This document shows, one piece after another, positions 1 to 12,077 of a stretch of 64,000 nucleotides of DNA. Below the pieces are notes generated by a model, which saw only the letters and a program-made list of their open reading frames with translations, searched no databases and had not been told where the DNA came from. Both the position numbers and the translations under genes were made by a program. Position 1 is the first letter of the stretch. Every line of letters begins with the position of its first letter. The DNA comes from Oryza sativa Japonica Group (lineage: Eukaryota; Streptophyta; Magnoliopsida; Poales; Poaceae), in the NCBI RefSeq assembly GCF_034140825.1, contig NC_089039.1, positions 16,912,001-16,976,000 on the forward strand, given 5' to 3'.

Positions 1-398
1 GATCGAGAGCGAAAGCAAAGAATTTGCGTCGCGGTGGATTGCTTTGCTGTTTGGTGTGAGCAACTAGCTTAGCTGGTCCGGCTGGCCAGCCTAACGTTAG
101 TTCTAGCTTACACTAGTTACTAGTACCAGTAGTAGCCCGTGCTTAGGTGCGTCCGCGCGTCACCGTCGCCATGCATAATTGCGGATGTGCGTGTCCCTTT
201 CGTTGCAGGTTTGGATCAACACGTACGTACCACTGACAGGCCGCCGTCTATCCCGGGCCAACTTTGACTTAACCATTTCAATTTCATTCAATTCCACGTG
301 ACAAACTACATCTTTTTTTCTTTTTCTTTAAGAGAACACAGCATCTTTTTTTTCTTTTTCTTTAAGAGAACACAGCAGGGGAGGCCCCGGCCGTTAAA
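1..398. other. Intergenic, no gene seen
   Basis: No coding region or recognisable element could be supported here. A short stretch around 309-377 is a T-rich direct repeat ending twice in AAGAGAACACAGCA. The sequence after about 399 belongs to the tandemly duplicated flank described separately. Confidence 0.5.
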
Positions 399-859
399 TG
401 ACAAACTGCATCTCCCTCTATCCAAAAATATATGCGATTTTGATACTAGAATACATCATATTTTAATACTTCTGGACATGCTCCCCATCTAAATTCGTAG
501 TACTAATATGTGTCATATCTGACCAAAATCCCTTATATTTTAGAACGGATGGAGTATTCAAAAATATCGTAGAAGTATTATCGTCAGTATACAAGCGCTC
601 ACAACACGTGCACATTCACGCCTACGAACACACAAATGCACATCCTACCCTTATTAGCGTATTCGGAAGACTCAGTGACGTATCTTCGTATTGATAAAGG
701 CATCACAAATGTCTTGTTGTTAATGGATACGTCATCAATCACTGAAAGAATAAATAGTCGTAAATACGAGTACCCTTATTAAGTCTATATTATATAACTT
801 AAATCAAGGTGAGCTCGTTCCATCACAAAGAGCATAACCAATTAACCTACACTCACTAC
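399..859. repeat. Duplicated flank unit, copy 1, left part
   Basis: This stretch matches 13170-13650 almost end to end, for example the shared runs CATCTCCCTCTATCCAAAAA and ATATCGTAGAAGTATTATCG. It is the left half of the first copy of a tandemly duplicated unit of roughly 0.9 kb. The right half of the same copy resumes at 12641, because a retrotransposon fossil separates the two. It contains Stowaway-like debris (ACGGATGGAGTA) and no gene. Confidence 0.75.
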
Positions 860-1076
860 TGTCGATGGGTGGTACCCGTAAACCGGATATTGGCGGACCG
901 GTTGAGATCGGCATCGTGGCGTAAATCGGGAAGACGATTTCGCCGACTTGAGTCCACATCAGCATCGTTGAAGCAGGGAATACTTGGTTGAGGTTGGTGT
1001 TGACGCTGTTGTCGACGAGGCTGGATGACATAGTAGTAGAACCTTGAGTACCAAGTCCCCCTACCTGGCGCGCCAC
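860..1076 (-). repeat. Extra partial leader and LTR tip beyond the 3' LTR
   Basis: Outside the 3' LTR lies a second copy of the primer-site and leader segment (891-1076 matches 11892-12077 with about two differences), followed by the terminal ~31 bp of an LTR (860-890). The outer flank ACTAC then matches the far flank of the element. The arrangement therefore reads LTR, internal, LTR, partial internal, LTR tip, as left by recombination between tandem copies. Confidence 0.8.
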
Positions 1077-1639
1077 TGTCAACGGGTGGTACCCGTAGAC
1101 CGGATATAGAGGGTATTGGGGTATGTTGGTACAAGGATCTACGTAATACGACATCAAGCAAACAAAAGACGAGGATTATACTGGTTCAGGCCCCTTGATA
1201 GGTAATAGCCTTAATCCAGTTGATATGGGATTATATGGTGGAAAACACAGGTTACAAGGGGAACAATGGAACTTGACGGATCCGGTGAGATTGTGGTTGA
1301 GTTGGTTCGACTAGATCCCGGCGATTTGGCTCCTTGCAGGCTCCGACTTCGTAGGCTGTGAGGGTTGTGTTGGCTCTGAGATTCGATGCCCCAGGTCCTC
1401 CCTGGGGGGTCCCTTTTATATCGCAGGTCAGGCGGTTTCCAAGTAGAACTCGGAGATAATAGACCCTATACGATACATTGATGACCCAGTCTTGTCCGAG
1501 TAAAACTCTTCCCCTCCGTAGACTTCGTGAAGGATTTCCTTAGTGTACGCGGGGAGTATCCGTATGCGCGTGGGTATGCCATACCGATATGTGACGTACA
1601 TCAAAGGGTAAAGGGTATACCTAATCCGTAACCCTGACA
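1077..1639 (-). repeat. 3' LTR of the gypsy fossil
   Basis: It aligns gap-free over 563 bp with 12078-12640, with 11 differences by hand count. It is preceded by the polypurine tract, which fixes its identity as the 3' LTR of the full internal region. Confidence 0.93.
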
Positions 1640-1655
1640 GTAGCCCCCGACTTCT
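1640..1655 (-). promoter_or_regulatory. Polypurine tract of the gypsy fossil
   Basis: Directly upstream of the 3' LTR on the element strand is AGAAGTCGGGGGCTAC, the purine-rich plus-strand primer site expected at this position. Confidence 0.75.
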
Positions 1656-1855
1656 GCTTAAAATGAGCTCGTGTAACCATTCGCGACTTCTGGCGTCGAG
1701 ACTGTTGTCGTTCCCGGTGCGAGGACCGTAGAGACAAAACGTAGTCGAGAGCACCATTTGAAGCCCAACGGTCACGAGCGAATTTAAACTGAAGTCCAAA
1801 AAACCGCCGCGCGTAACGGACCCAGAAATTTCCGGCGGGCATCTCTCTCTGTTCC

Positions 1856-4800
1856 TTGGAATTCGCACCGTCGGTAGTGCGTCTATTTAAAGGAATTTTG
1901 AGGATCCATTTTGAAGTTCGCCCCCCATGCAAAAAACATCCCGCCTGCAAGCGCTCTTCGTCTTCTCCGCTCCCACAAGAAACCCTAGTACATCGACCTG
2001 AGCTCTTTCTCCGGCGATCTCCGATCAGAGATGGATCTCAGCAAATCATCCTCCACCAGTGCGTCACTGAAGAAGCTTTAGGAAGACGGCGCCCTTCCCG
2101 GTCGCGGAACCATGGAAAGGGAAGCAGGAGGTACTAATCCCCAGCCCGTCTTAGGTCACATGGTTGCGATCGAAGACTATATTCTCTGCGGTTTTCTCCC
2201 TCCGCCTTCTGAATTTCTTCTCTTGGTTTTGAACTTCTATGGTCTTTCTCTTCTCCATTTGAAACCCAATTCTATCGCCTTTCTTAGCATCTTTTCTCAT
2301 CTTTGTGAGGCCTACATTGGGGTAGAGCCCTTTCTTGATCTCTTTCGCTTCTACTACGAGCTGCGTTGGATGGAGTCCAACAGGGTGTCTGGTTGCATCG
2401 GGTTCCGACTTCGGGATAGCCTGAAGTCGTGTTATATCCCCTTCCAGTGCCCTTCTTCTCGCAGCAAATGGTGGACTAGGTGGTTCTACCTTCAGATCAA
2501 AGACTCGGACCCTGCCTTCGTTGTTCCCAAAGAATAACTGGACAAGATTTCGTCTTGGACCGCAAAGCCCCCTAGGACCCCCTCTCTCCAGTCGTTTATC
2601 GACATTATCGACGATCTCCGAGTACGAGGCTCAAGATTTCGTCTTGGACCGCAAAGCCCCCTTTGACCCCCTCTCTCCAGTCGTTTATCGACATTATCGA
2701 CGATCTCCGAGTACGAGGCTTGTCGGGGTATAAAGTCACTGCAGACTTCGTTGGTAGGCGGATCCAGCCGCTCCAGGCTCGGGCCCATCCAGCCTTTGAC
2801 TATTCCGGACCGGAGGACGCGACCCGGGTTTCTCCTCGGGGTATCTTTCTCGCATTTATCCTGACATGCTCATGTTCGCGTTTCTCTCGATTTACCGAAA
2901 TTTGGTTCTCGATTCACAGGTCTGAACAGCGAAGCCGTGGAACGTCGTGTTGGCCAGGTGATGATCAGTGGTCCGACAACGGCGAGTGCCATCCCCGTTT
3001 CCCTTTGTGAAAAAGGGACGGCTGAACGTGATGCCGCCATCAATGTAAGTGTACTCGACAGGCATTCTGCGTTTTCCTTCCGAGATCACATTGTGACTTG
3101 ATTAAGCGTAGGCTCTTCTTCTGACTAACATCATCGGGCCGCTCGCAGATCATCAGGTGGCGGCGTCTCTGAAAGAGAAGGTCGCCAAGGAGGCGTCTGA
3201 TGCTGCTGCTGCTACTACAAGTGGTGGCAATATTCCGACAAAGGGGAGGAAGTTCTCTGTGAGCAGACATCGTCGCAAGGCATCAACCCCCTCGGTAAGC
3301 TATCCTGTCGTCAGATTATACAGCCAAAAGAATTTCGCCTTACTTCGCATCGACCGTTTTTTAGGCCTCGGACACGTCTTCCCCGCCTCCACGACGACAA
3401 CGTCTTGTGACAATTGGCGAGAAGTAAGTGGATGAACTTACGTCTCCGTGATTTTGTTCGAGCATTTTCTGAAACATAGTTGTCTCATAGGGCGGCATGG
3501 GCGAAGGCGGCGCAAGACGAGTCCGGAGGGACTTCCGGCGCGTCTCCCGCTGTAGCCTCGACGGATGTCGTGCTTGCGCCCGGGAGTCGCGAGGCAACAC
3601 CAAGCGGCCCAGTCAGCGGTCCCGCGGCTGGTCGTGGTCCACCGGCTGCTGTCCTCACCTGGGAGGAGCTCCAGGTCGAGATGGGGCGCCTCCTCGAGGC
3701 CGGTGCTAGTGGCATCGGCCGCGAGATTGCGGAGGCGAGGTCGGAAGCGGCGTCGGCGAACGAGCGTGCTGACCGGCTGGTACGCTAGTTGGCGGAAGCT
3801 CGTGAAGACCTCAAGAAGATGAGGGAGTTGGTGGCCGGCAACGAGCGACAACGGCAGGGGCTTGAGGACCGCATGTCGGAGCTCGGGAACAACCTGTTGG
3901 AAATCCGTGGCTCGTTGCGGGTCACATACACTGGCCTGCATCAGCTCGCCAGGGAGTGCGGCATTAAGTCTACTATCCCAGCGAATCCCGACGAGTTCTC
4001 GCTGACATCTTCTCTTGCGGAACTGGCGACGGCGATGGGGGAGATCCCCTCCAAGCATGCGGCCAAGATCGGGGAGGAAACATCGAACGGGATCTACACC
4101 GGAGCGTGCCACGTCCTCGCGTGTGTAAAGCTATCGCATCCCGAACTCGATCTGCGCGAGATCTTGGATCAGGGGGCGGCTAGCAACACACGTAAAGAGG
4201 TGATGGAAGAAGTCGGTGATCTGGGGGAATCCGTTCTCCCCCTATTTGAAGAGTAGGACCTCTTGTACTCCCAAGACATGCTGTGTAAAACTGAATCTTA
4301 ACCGCCTTTGTGCGTGCAATTATTATTCTGGCTTACTCTTGTATGTTGATCTTGAGAGCTTTTGTCCTTTGTAGAGATGTTGATGACGAGGATGTCCAGC
4401 AGCGCGGGCAGCCCGAGTCACCGGCGATTATTCCGGTTCTCGCGTTTGAACCACATGCGTCGCCCGACAATGTGGACCAGACCCTTGCTACAGGGACGGA
4501 GATGGCGACGACTTCCTTAGGTTAGTAGTCCATTCATCCCTTGATGCTCTCCCGACTAGATCAACTATGTTCTCGAAAGAGGCGTATAGCTTGGCTTAGT
4601 TGTTCTCACATTGAGCAGATCTCGAGAGTGCTCTTGCTGGCCAAGATCGTCGTATCTAATATTGGAAGACAAAATTTGAAGTAGCGGAACTCGAGAGAAC
4701 CATGCTTGCAGTGAAGAAAGAGCAGGCTGTGGAAACACTCCGAGGTCGTGAGGTGTGGTTCAACTCGTACTTGAAGAGTTGCTGCACATCCATGGCCAGG

Positions 4801-5136
4801 GTCTGTAGAGAACTTCGAGTGCCCCGTGGAGATCCCGAGGAGTCGGCGGCCGGATACATCTCATGGCTGAACGAAGCCTGTGCTCAACTCGATGGCATCG
4901 GCAAGCGTATTGACGAGGCCTTGAAGCAGGAGTGTCGTCGATCGAGCCGATATGCCGGAGGGCACGTGTTGGCTTGCCTACGAGATCATCGCCCGCGCAT
5001 GGACCTCGATTTTCTCCGTGAGGGTTTTGCTCGTTCTCGGAGGACTCCAGCGGAGATAGACCATCTAGCGAGGTCGATGGCGCCGTTGGCGGAGAAGATC
5101 TTCCAGTCTATGGACTGGCGTTGGCCTTCTTGGTAG
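1856..5136 (+). other. Antisense reading region of the gypsy fossil
   Basis: Between integrase and the 3' LTR, several open frames run on the plus strand, opposite to gag-pol. The part at 2112-2537 resembles the plant 'putative gypsy type transposon' domain (Pfam Transposase_28), with VLGHMVAIEDYILCGFLPPP. The parts at 3.5-4.25 and 4.7-5.14 kb are charged and coiled-coil-like and end in related helical C-termini. Antisense extra frames in this position are known in Tat-lineage elements; their role is not settled. Two near-identical 88-bp tandem copies lie at about 2546-2721. Confidence 0.65.
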
Positions 5137-5799
5137 TCTTCGTACCCTGTGATAGATATCTCAGGAAAAAGGTGTAATATAGCTTTGGATTTGTGTAAAA
5201 ACTGTAAGAAGTATTTTGTGAAATAGAAAAGAAATCTATCTTTAACAAATCTTTCTTACTCCGGATGTCGTGTGTAAGAGTGCGTTCTCAGTTGACGACT
5301 TTAGTCAGCCGTTTGAGTCGTACACTCTCCCTAGCCCCCAGCCTTGTCGTCGGAGAAATTTTCTCGGAGGATAAGGCTCTTGGACCTTTGACCTGCCTTG
5401 GTTGAATAAGCTCTGATCCTAGCCCCCAGCCGTGAAGTTGGAAAGTTAATTTCCGATTTCGCAGCTTGGTTAATACGCACGGCGAGAACTCTTACACGAC
5501 CAGATCTTACATGGTCTTTCGTCTCTATAGGATCTGACAAGGCCTTATTGGCTCTGGGCGTCCCCAGCCGAAGATCCCTTAGGTTCCTCGGAGGCCTTGT
5601 TAAGACGGCGTAAAGGGACATGAGGATAGGTTTCAACGCTAGGTGTCATTAGGGTAAGGGATCATCGGGTGAAAACAGTTTGATTGTAATATGGGCCTAA
5701 GAATAGGCTTTATTGATACTGTAAGGTGTCTTACAGGTACGGATGATATTGACTCATACATAGAATTTACGTAGTTGGTCAATGTTCCAAGAATTTGCT

Positions 5800-6900
5800 A
5801 ATTCGCGACCGTCGCCTTCTGCGATTTTGAATGCGCCTGGCCGCAAGACTTGTGTGATCGTGTAAGGTCCTTCCCATTTTGGTGAGAGTTTGTTTCGCCC
5901 TGCTTAGCTTTGAACTCATCGGAGGACGTAGTCGCCGATCGAAAGTATGCGTGCTCGGATGCGCTTCTCGTGATAACGGCGGAGGGCCTGTTGATAGCCG
6001 GCTGCTTGAACGGCAACTCGTTCGCGATGTTCCTCGAGTAGATTTAGATCGACGTTTCGCTGTTCCTCCTGGTCCTCGTCGGAGTTCTTCTGTACTCGTG
6101 TACTCTGATGTTGTAGCTCACTAGGGAGCATGGCCTTGGAGCCGTACACGAGGAAGAATGGTGTTTCCTTGTTAGACGTTGTCGGTGTGGTGCGTACGGC
6201 TCATAGTACTGATGGGAGTTCTTCAACCCATTTTTTGTCATGTGACATGAGCCTGTCGTAGACGTGGGTTTTGATCCCTTGTAGTACTATGCCATTTGCC
6301 CTCTCGACTTGTCCGTTGCTTTGAGGGTGAGAGACCGAGGCGAAGCATATCTTGACTCCCAGCCCAATGCAGTAATCCTGGAAATCGACGCTGATGAACT
6401 GGGAGCCGTTGTCGGTTATGATGCGGTGCGGTAGTCCGTATCTACAAAATATCCCCTTGATGAATTTGATGGCGTTGTCGGCCTTGATTTTCCCCGTGGG
6501 TACTACTTCGATCCATTTGGTGAACTTGTCGATCGCCACGAATAGGAACCTGTAGCCGCCCTGTCCTCGTGGGAATGGCCCGAGTATATCTAGCCCCCAG
6601 CACGAGAACGGCCAAGTCAGAGGGATAGTCTGGAGCGCTTGCGCGGGTAGCTTTGTGTGTTTACTATGGAATTGACATGCTTCACATCGCTGGACCATGT
6701 CGCATGCATCTTTAAGGGCGGTTGGCCAGAAAAAACCTTGTCGAAAAGCTTTCTCGACCAATGTCCGACCGGCGGCATGTGACCCACAAATGCCTTCATG
6801 TATATCTAGGAGGAGGTGTCTGCCGTCGTCGGACGAGACGCATTTGAGAAGTACCCCGTTTAGCGCTTTCTTGTATAGATCGTTGCCGACCATACAGTAG
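5800..6900 (-). other. Integrase region of the gypsy fossil
   Basis: The zinc-binding C-x2-C part (CEACQ) is followed by the catalytic core, with LDILGPF, TDNGSQF and the QVERANG block carrying the D, D and E residues of a retroviral-type integrase. Position after the RNase H domains identifies a Ty3/gypsy order. Confidence 0.85.
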
Positions 6901-6999
6901 ATCTTTGCTTTACGGGTTATTTTCTCGGCCTCTGTATCATCCTCGGGCAGCTCCTTGCTGTTGATGAATTTGATTAGTGGGATGTGTCAGTCGTCTGTG

Positions 7000-8900
7000 G
7001 TCTCGATATCGGCAACGGTGCGTTCTGCCTTTGTGGCCTCCGAGCTAACGTCGGGGGTGTCCGGGCTAACTTCGCCGCTAACTTCTTTCACTGATGGCTT
7101 CGTCAGGATGTCCAAAAAAGTGCCGGGCTCGAGCGGTTCTCGTCTGGACGCACGTCGTGCTAGGTCATCTGGCTCGATGTTGTCTTTGCGGTAGACGTGT
7201 CGGACTTTGATCCCATCGAACCTTTTCTCTAGCTTCCTGACTTCTGCAAGATACTTGGATAACTCGGGGTTAGAGCATTTATAATCTTTATGCACCTGGT
7301 TCGCGACTAGCTCGGAGTCCCCTTTGACGATTAGTCGCTTGACCCCAAGTACAGCTGCAGCTCTTATCCCGGCGAGTAGTCCCTCGTATTCGGCTGTGTT
7401 ATTGGTCGCCCTGAAGTTGAGGTGGATTGCGTGCTTGAATTGGTCTCCGGAGGGAGATGTCAAGATAAATCCTGCCCCTGCTCCTTGGCTGTTGAGTGCA
7501 CCATCGAACGCCATTGTCCACGTTTCGTTGTCGATTTGGTTGTCTGATTTGTTATCAGGCATAGTCCAATCGGCTACGAAGTCGGCGAGTACCTGGGACT
7601 TGATGGCTGTTCGTGGCGTAAAGTGGACATCAAACTGGCTCAGCTCGACTACCCATTTCACAATGCAGCCGACAACGTCTTTGTTTCTCACGACTTCACC
7701 GAGAGGACAGGAGGAGACAACTGTGACTCTGTGGGCTTGAAAGTAGTGGCGTAGCTTCCTTGATGTCATGATGACCGCGTAAAGTAGCTTTTGGATCTGT
7801 GGATATCTTGTCTTTGCGTCGTGGAGAGCTTCGCTGACGTAGTAGACTGGTCGTTGTACTTTCTCTCTCTCGACAACAATGATGGTGCTAACGGAATATG
7901 GCATGGCGGCAATATAGAGGAATAATTCTTCATTAGGTTGGGGAGCAACAAGTACAAGGGGGTTTGATAGGTAGCGCTTGAGTGCAACGAATGCCTCTTC
8001 GGCTTCCTGTGTCCATACAAATTTGTCTTGTTTCTTCAGCAGAGCAAAGAAAGGTTGCCCTCGTTCTCCCATCCTAGCAACGAACCTGCTCAGTGCTGCC
8101 ATGCATCCGGTTAGCTTTTGTATTTCCTTGAGTCTTGTGGGCGACTTCATGTTCTCGATTGCCTTGATCTTCTCGGGATTTGCTTCTATTCCTCTGCCAG
8201 AGACGAGGAATCCAAGCAGCTTGCCCGACGGTACTCCGAACGTGCACTTCTCTGGATTGAGCATGAGACGATATCGTCGGAGGTTGTCGAACGTTTCCCG
8301 CAGATCGTCAATCAATGGGTCGCTTGTCTTGGTCTTGACAACGATATCGTCGACGTAGGCCTCGACATTGTTGCCGAGCTGGTTGCTAAGTGCTCCCTGG
8401 ACCGTGCGCTGGAAAGTATTCCCTGCGGTTATTAGTCCGAACGGCATCTTGACATAGCAAAATACTCCGAATGGCGTGATGAATGCTGTCTTCTCTTCAT
8501 CCTCTTTTGCCATGCTGATTTGGTGGTAGCCAGAGTAAGCGTCGAGAAAGCTCAACAGCTCACAGCCGGCTGTTGAGTCCACCAGTTGATCTATTCGAGG
8601 AAGAGGGAAGTGATCCTTGGGGCACGCCTTATTGAGGTCGGTGAAGTTGACGCACATTCTCTATTTTCCGTTGGCCTTCCGCACCATGACTGGATTGGCT
8701 AGCTACTCTGGATGAAGTACTTCTCTGATGAAGCCAGCTTTGAGAAGTTTGTCGAGCTCTTCTCGTATGGCTTGTTTTCGGTCTGGTGCAAATCTCCGCA
8801 GTCTTTGCTTTACTGGCTTGGCATCGGGTCGTACCATGAGTTTGTGCTCAATCACCTCCCTGGGGACCCCTGGCATGTCGGACAGCTGCCAAGCGAACAC
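7000..8900 (-). other. Reverse transcriptase and dual RNase H region
   Basis: The reverse transcriptase core shows [11 protein letters not shown], the [12 protein letters not shown] block and the YVDD catalytic box near 8.35 kb. A gypsy RNase H follows (VYYVSEALH region, about 7.6-7.9 kb). Then comes a second RNase H of the archaeal type, with [16 protein letters not shown] and GDSELVANQ (about 7.15-7.53 kb). Having both RNase H domains is a known trait of the Tat lineage. Confidence 0.88.
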
Positions 8901-8939
8901 GTCAGCATTATCGCGGAGGAAGATGATGAGCGCGAGTTC

Positions 8940-9900
8940 CTATTTCTCGCTTAGTGTCGCCCTGATCTTGACGGTCTTGTCGGGGTTGGCACTGGAGAGT
9001 GGAACGATCTTGATTGCGCCGTCCGGTTTCGGCGTCTTGTTTTTCTTGCTCACTTTCTTGGGTGGCTCCGTCGTGGCGGGTGGGCTGGGTGTTTGCTCGA
9101 CCATGTCGAGGCTCCGTTTGTCGCATTGTACCGCCAGCTTTGCGTTCCCTTGAACAGTGATTGTTCCCTTCGGTCCCGACATCTTGAGCACTTGATACGC
9201 GTAGTGGGATGCGGCCATAAACTTCGCAAGTGCAGTTCTCCCGATGATGGCGTTGTAAGCTGTATCGAATTCAGCGACATCAAAGGTGATCTGCTCTGTT
9301 CGGAAGTTGTTGGCTTGGCCGAAAGTCACGGGCAACGTAATCTTGCCTAATGGTCTGGACGAGGATTGGGGAGTAATTCCATGGAAGGGTTGATCGGTTG
9401 GTGTCAACTCGCTTTGCGGAATTCCCATCGCGTCCAAAGTGCTGGCGAAAAGAAGATTGATTGAGCTGCCACCGTCGATGAGGACTCGCGCTACCTTGAT
9501 GTTCCGAATAGTGGGTTCGACCACGATCGGATATTGTCCTGGGATGACGGCGGTCTTGGGGTGGTCTTGTTCCGAGAACTCTATCTTCTGTTCAGACCAC
9601 TTCATCTTGGGTGCAGCCCCCTGCCATGTCGAATAGACTTCGCGTTTCACTTTCTTGTATTCTCGCTTTGAGGAGTACGTTGTGGAACCTCCGAAGATGT
9701 GTGAAACGTGGAGGTCGGAGTCTGGATATGCTGAATCCGATTCATGAGGAACCGCCTCCTCGTCCTTTTCGACCACGCGTACTCGCTTGCCTTTTTCAAA
9801 TGCAATGTGCTTCTCGAGCGATTTTTTGAAAACAAGGCAATCTTCCAAAGAATGTCTGTCCGTCTTGTGTATGGGGTACCATGCTTTCTTTGTGTCGCTG
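8940..9900 (-). other. Protease region of the gypsy fossil
   Basis: An aspartic-protease-like signature (VLIDGGSSINLLF) lies near 9.46-9.50 kb, followed by a segment typical of the retropepsin of plant gypsy elements. It sits between gag and reverse transcriptase, as expected. Confidence 0.75.
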
Positions 9901-10099
9901 CTCTGTGGGTCTGGACGCTTGGGAGGGTTCGCGTATTCTGTTGCGAGAACTTCCGCTTGAGATTTCCTTTTCCCATTTTTGCGATTTTTCTTCTTGCTTG
10001 ACTCAGACGCGTCCGTGGCTGGTTTCTTCTCTCCCCCGGCCTTCGGTTTATCATTCTTGCGTCTTAGCGCGTCATCTGCGTGGGCGCATCGCTCAACAA

Positions 10100-12060
10100 T
10101 TTCGAACAATCTCTGAGTAGTTGTGATGCGTCTTGTCGCCAACTCCTAGGTAGTATAGCGATCTCTGACACCAGATTTGAAGGCGCGAATTACAGAAGCG
10201 TCGGTGATTTTGGGGATTGTATTTCTGCACTCGTTGAAGCACCAAACATATTCCCTCAAGGATTCACCCGAGTCCTGTGTCAACGCGTGTAGGTCGTCCT
10301 CGATCGCGTGGCGCTCGTAGGTTCCTTGGAAGTTGGCGATGAACTGTTGCCACAGGTCTGCCCATGAGGAGATTGAGTAGGGCGGAAGATGCATCAGCCA
10401 TGAACGTGCAGAGCCTTTTAACGCAGTTGGCAAATAATTCGCCAGCGTGTTGTCATCTGCTCCGGCAGCGTAGAGTACTGTGGAGTAGACTTGAAGGAAC
10501 TCTTCTGGGTCGGTGCTCCCATCATACTTTTCTATTGCTCCAGGTCGGAATCTCTCAGGCCATCGGACATCACGTAGGGAACGACTGAAAGCCCTACACC
10601 CAGCGCTGGGGGTGGTGGGTTGTCGGCGATCGTGTGTCCTTCGTGGATGTCTGTCTGGTGATGAGGAAGACGAGGATGATGACGATGACGATGGGTCACT
10701 TGGTTCCGGCGTACGGTTACGAGGATATCGGCCTGGATCTCGAGAATCCTGTCATCGTCTCCCGCTGTTGTCTCGGCTCCGGTCTCCATCATTGTCGTCG
10801 TTATGGCGACGTCCTCGACCGGTATCGTCTGGCACCTGTCGTTCGCGATCGTTGTGATCGTGGTGGTTGTGGCGGTTATCATGGTCTCGGTCCTCGTTTG
10901 AGCGGTCTCCTTGATTTTCGTTATCATGGCGCTGTGAAGAGACATGACGTCGGGAACGATTCACGTTGTCTCGTGTGCGTCGTGTCTCTCGGCGGCCGTT
11001 GATGTGATCTCGGAGATCGTCAGTGCCACGAGGTGGAGGGGTAGCTCGCTGAGGCGATTCCCTCCGTTCCAGGTTTTCACCATTGGCATCGCGAGTTGGT
11101 GGCTGCTCTGGGTGTGCTGCGGCAGTGGCCTCTTCGAACGCGTTGCTGAGGTTGGTCACTGATTCCCGTAGTCGTTCTGTCCAACGCGCGAGATCGTCGT
11201 TCAGAACGGGATCGTAGGGGGTTTCCCTCAGTATAGCGTTGACGGCTCTGATGTGCTGGGCTGGAGTGGTCAATTGATTCTCCGCTTCTGCATTGGTGCG
11301 CACTGATGTGCCGACATCCTCGATAGCCAATACCTCTCGCGGCGCGCTTGTTGTCGATGATCCATAGTCTTCGAGAAGGTGCAAGACTGATGGTTCGTGA
11401 GAATCAATATCGATTACCCCAACAAATCGATCTGAAGTTGGCGTCGCTCCTCGTTCCTTGTCTTTATCCCTGATGGGGATGTGTGACTGTTGGACCTTAG
11501 GGGATGGCGCTTTCATGGCGCTAAGAAAGACCTTGCAGCTTGAGAGGTCGTGATTCTTTGTCTTGTGAATAGGACAATAGACATCACGAGTTGGAGAAAT
11601 AAGCTGAATTCCACGCTCTTTGCAGGCGCGAATTTCAGCGCGGACGTTGAGGAAAACCCAGCAGGCTTGCAAAATGTGTTTCCTGGTTTTGTGGATAGGA
11701 CACCAGGACCTTGTCGCTTCGGAAGTCATCTTCGTCGGCTCACAGTTCATGTCGGAACGACAAGGTTTGGCCGCATCAGAATCCTTCTCGAGCTCGGATG
11801 TCGTCGATGCTCCGTTCTCCGTCCCGGCGGGCGGATTTTTTGACATGGAGTCGCCTTGGTTTGTAGCCACTACGTTCTCGTTTCCGGTCATTGGCGGACC
11901 GGTTGAGATCGACATCGTGGCGTAAATCGGGAAGACGATTTCGCCGACTTGAGTCCACATCAGCATCGTTGAAGCAGGGAATACTTGGCTGAGGTTGGTG
12001 TTGACGCTGTTGTCGACGAGGCTGGATGACATAGTAGTAGAACCTTGAGTACCAAGTCCC
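10100..12060 (-). other. gag-like region of the gypsy fossil
   Basis: The region encodes a capsid-type segment (around 10.15-10.43 kb, with the signature W-x2-F-x3-F and a run of acidic and aromatic residues typical of plant gag) and a long, charged, Arg/Asp-rich section at 10.75-11.1 kb. Two copies of a short Cys/His motif, CPIHKT followed by H, L and C, lie in the 11.5-11.75 kb part and a related YPIHKT copy lies near 9.87 kb. It is a fossil coding region; the rounded limits are approximate. Confidence 0.7.
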
Positions 12061-12076
12061 CCTACCTGGCGCGCCA
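12058..12076 (-). promoter_or_regulatory. Primer binding site of the gypsy fossil
   Basis: One base inside the 5' LTR the element strand reads TGGCGCGCCAGGTAGGGGG. Its TGG start and position fit a tRNA primer binding site. I did not match it to a specific tRNA. Confidence 0.75.
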
Positions 12077-12077
12077 C

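Noticed and set aside
10532-11000. Plus-strand frames opposite the gypsy gag region as host genes
   Set aside because: They are shadows of an Arg/Asp-rich fossil gag segment, with no independent likeness.
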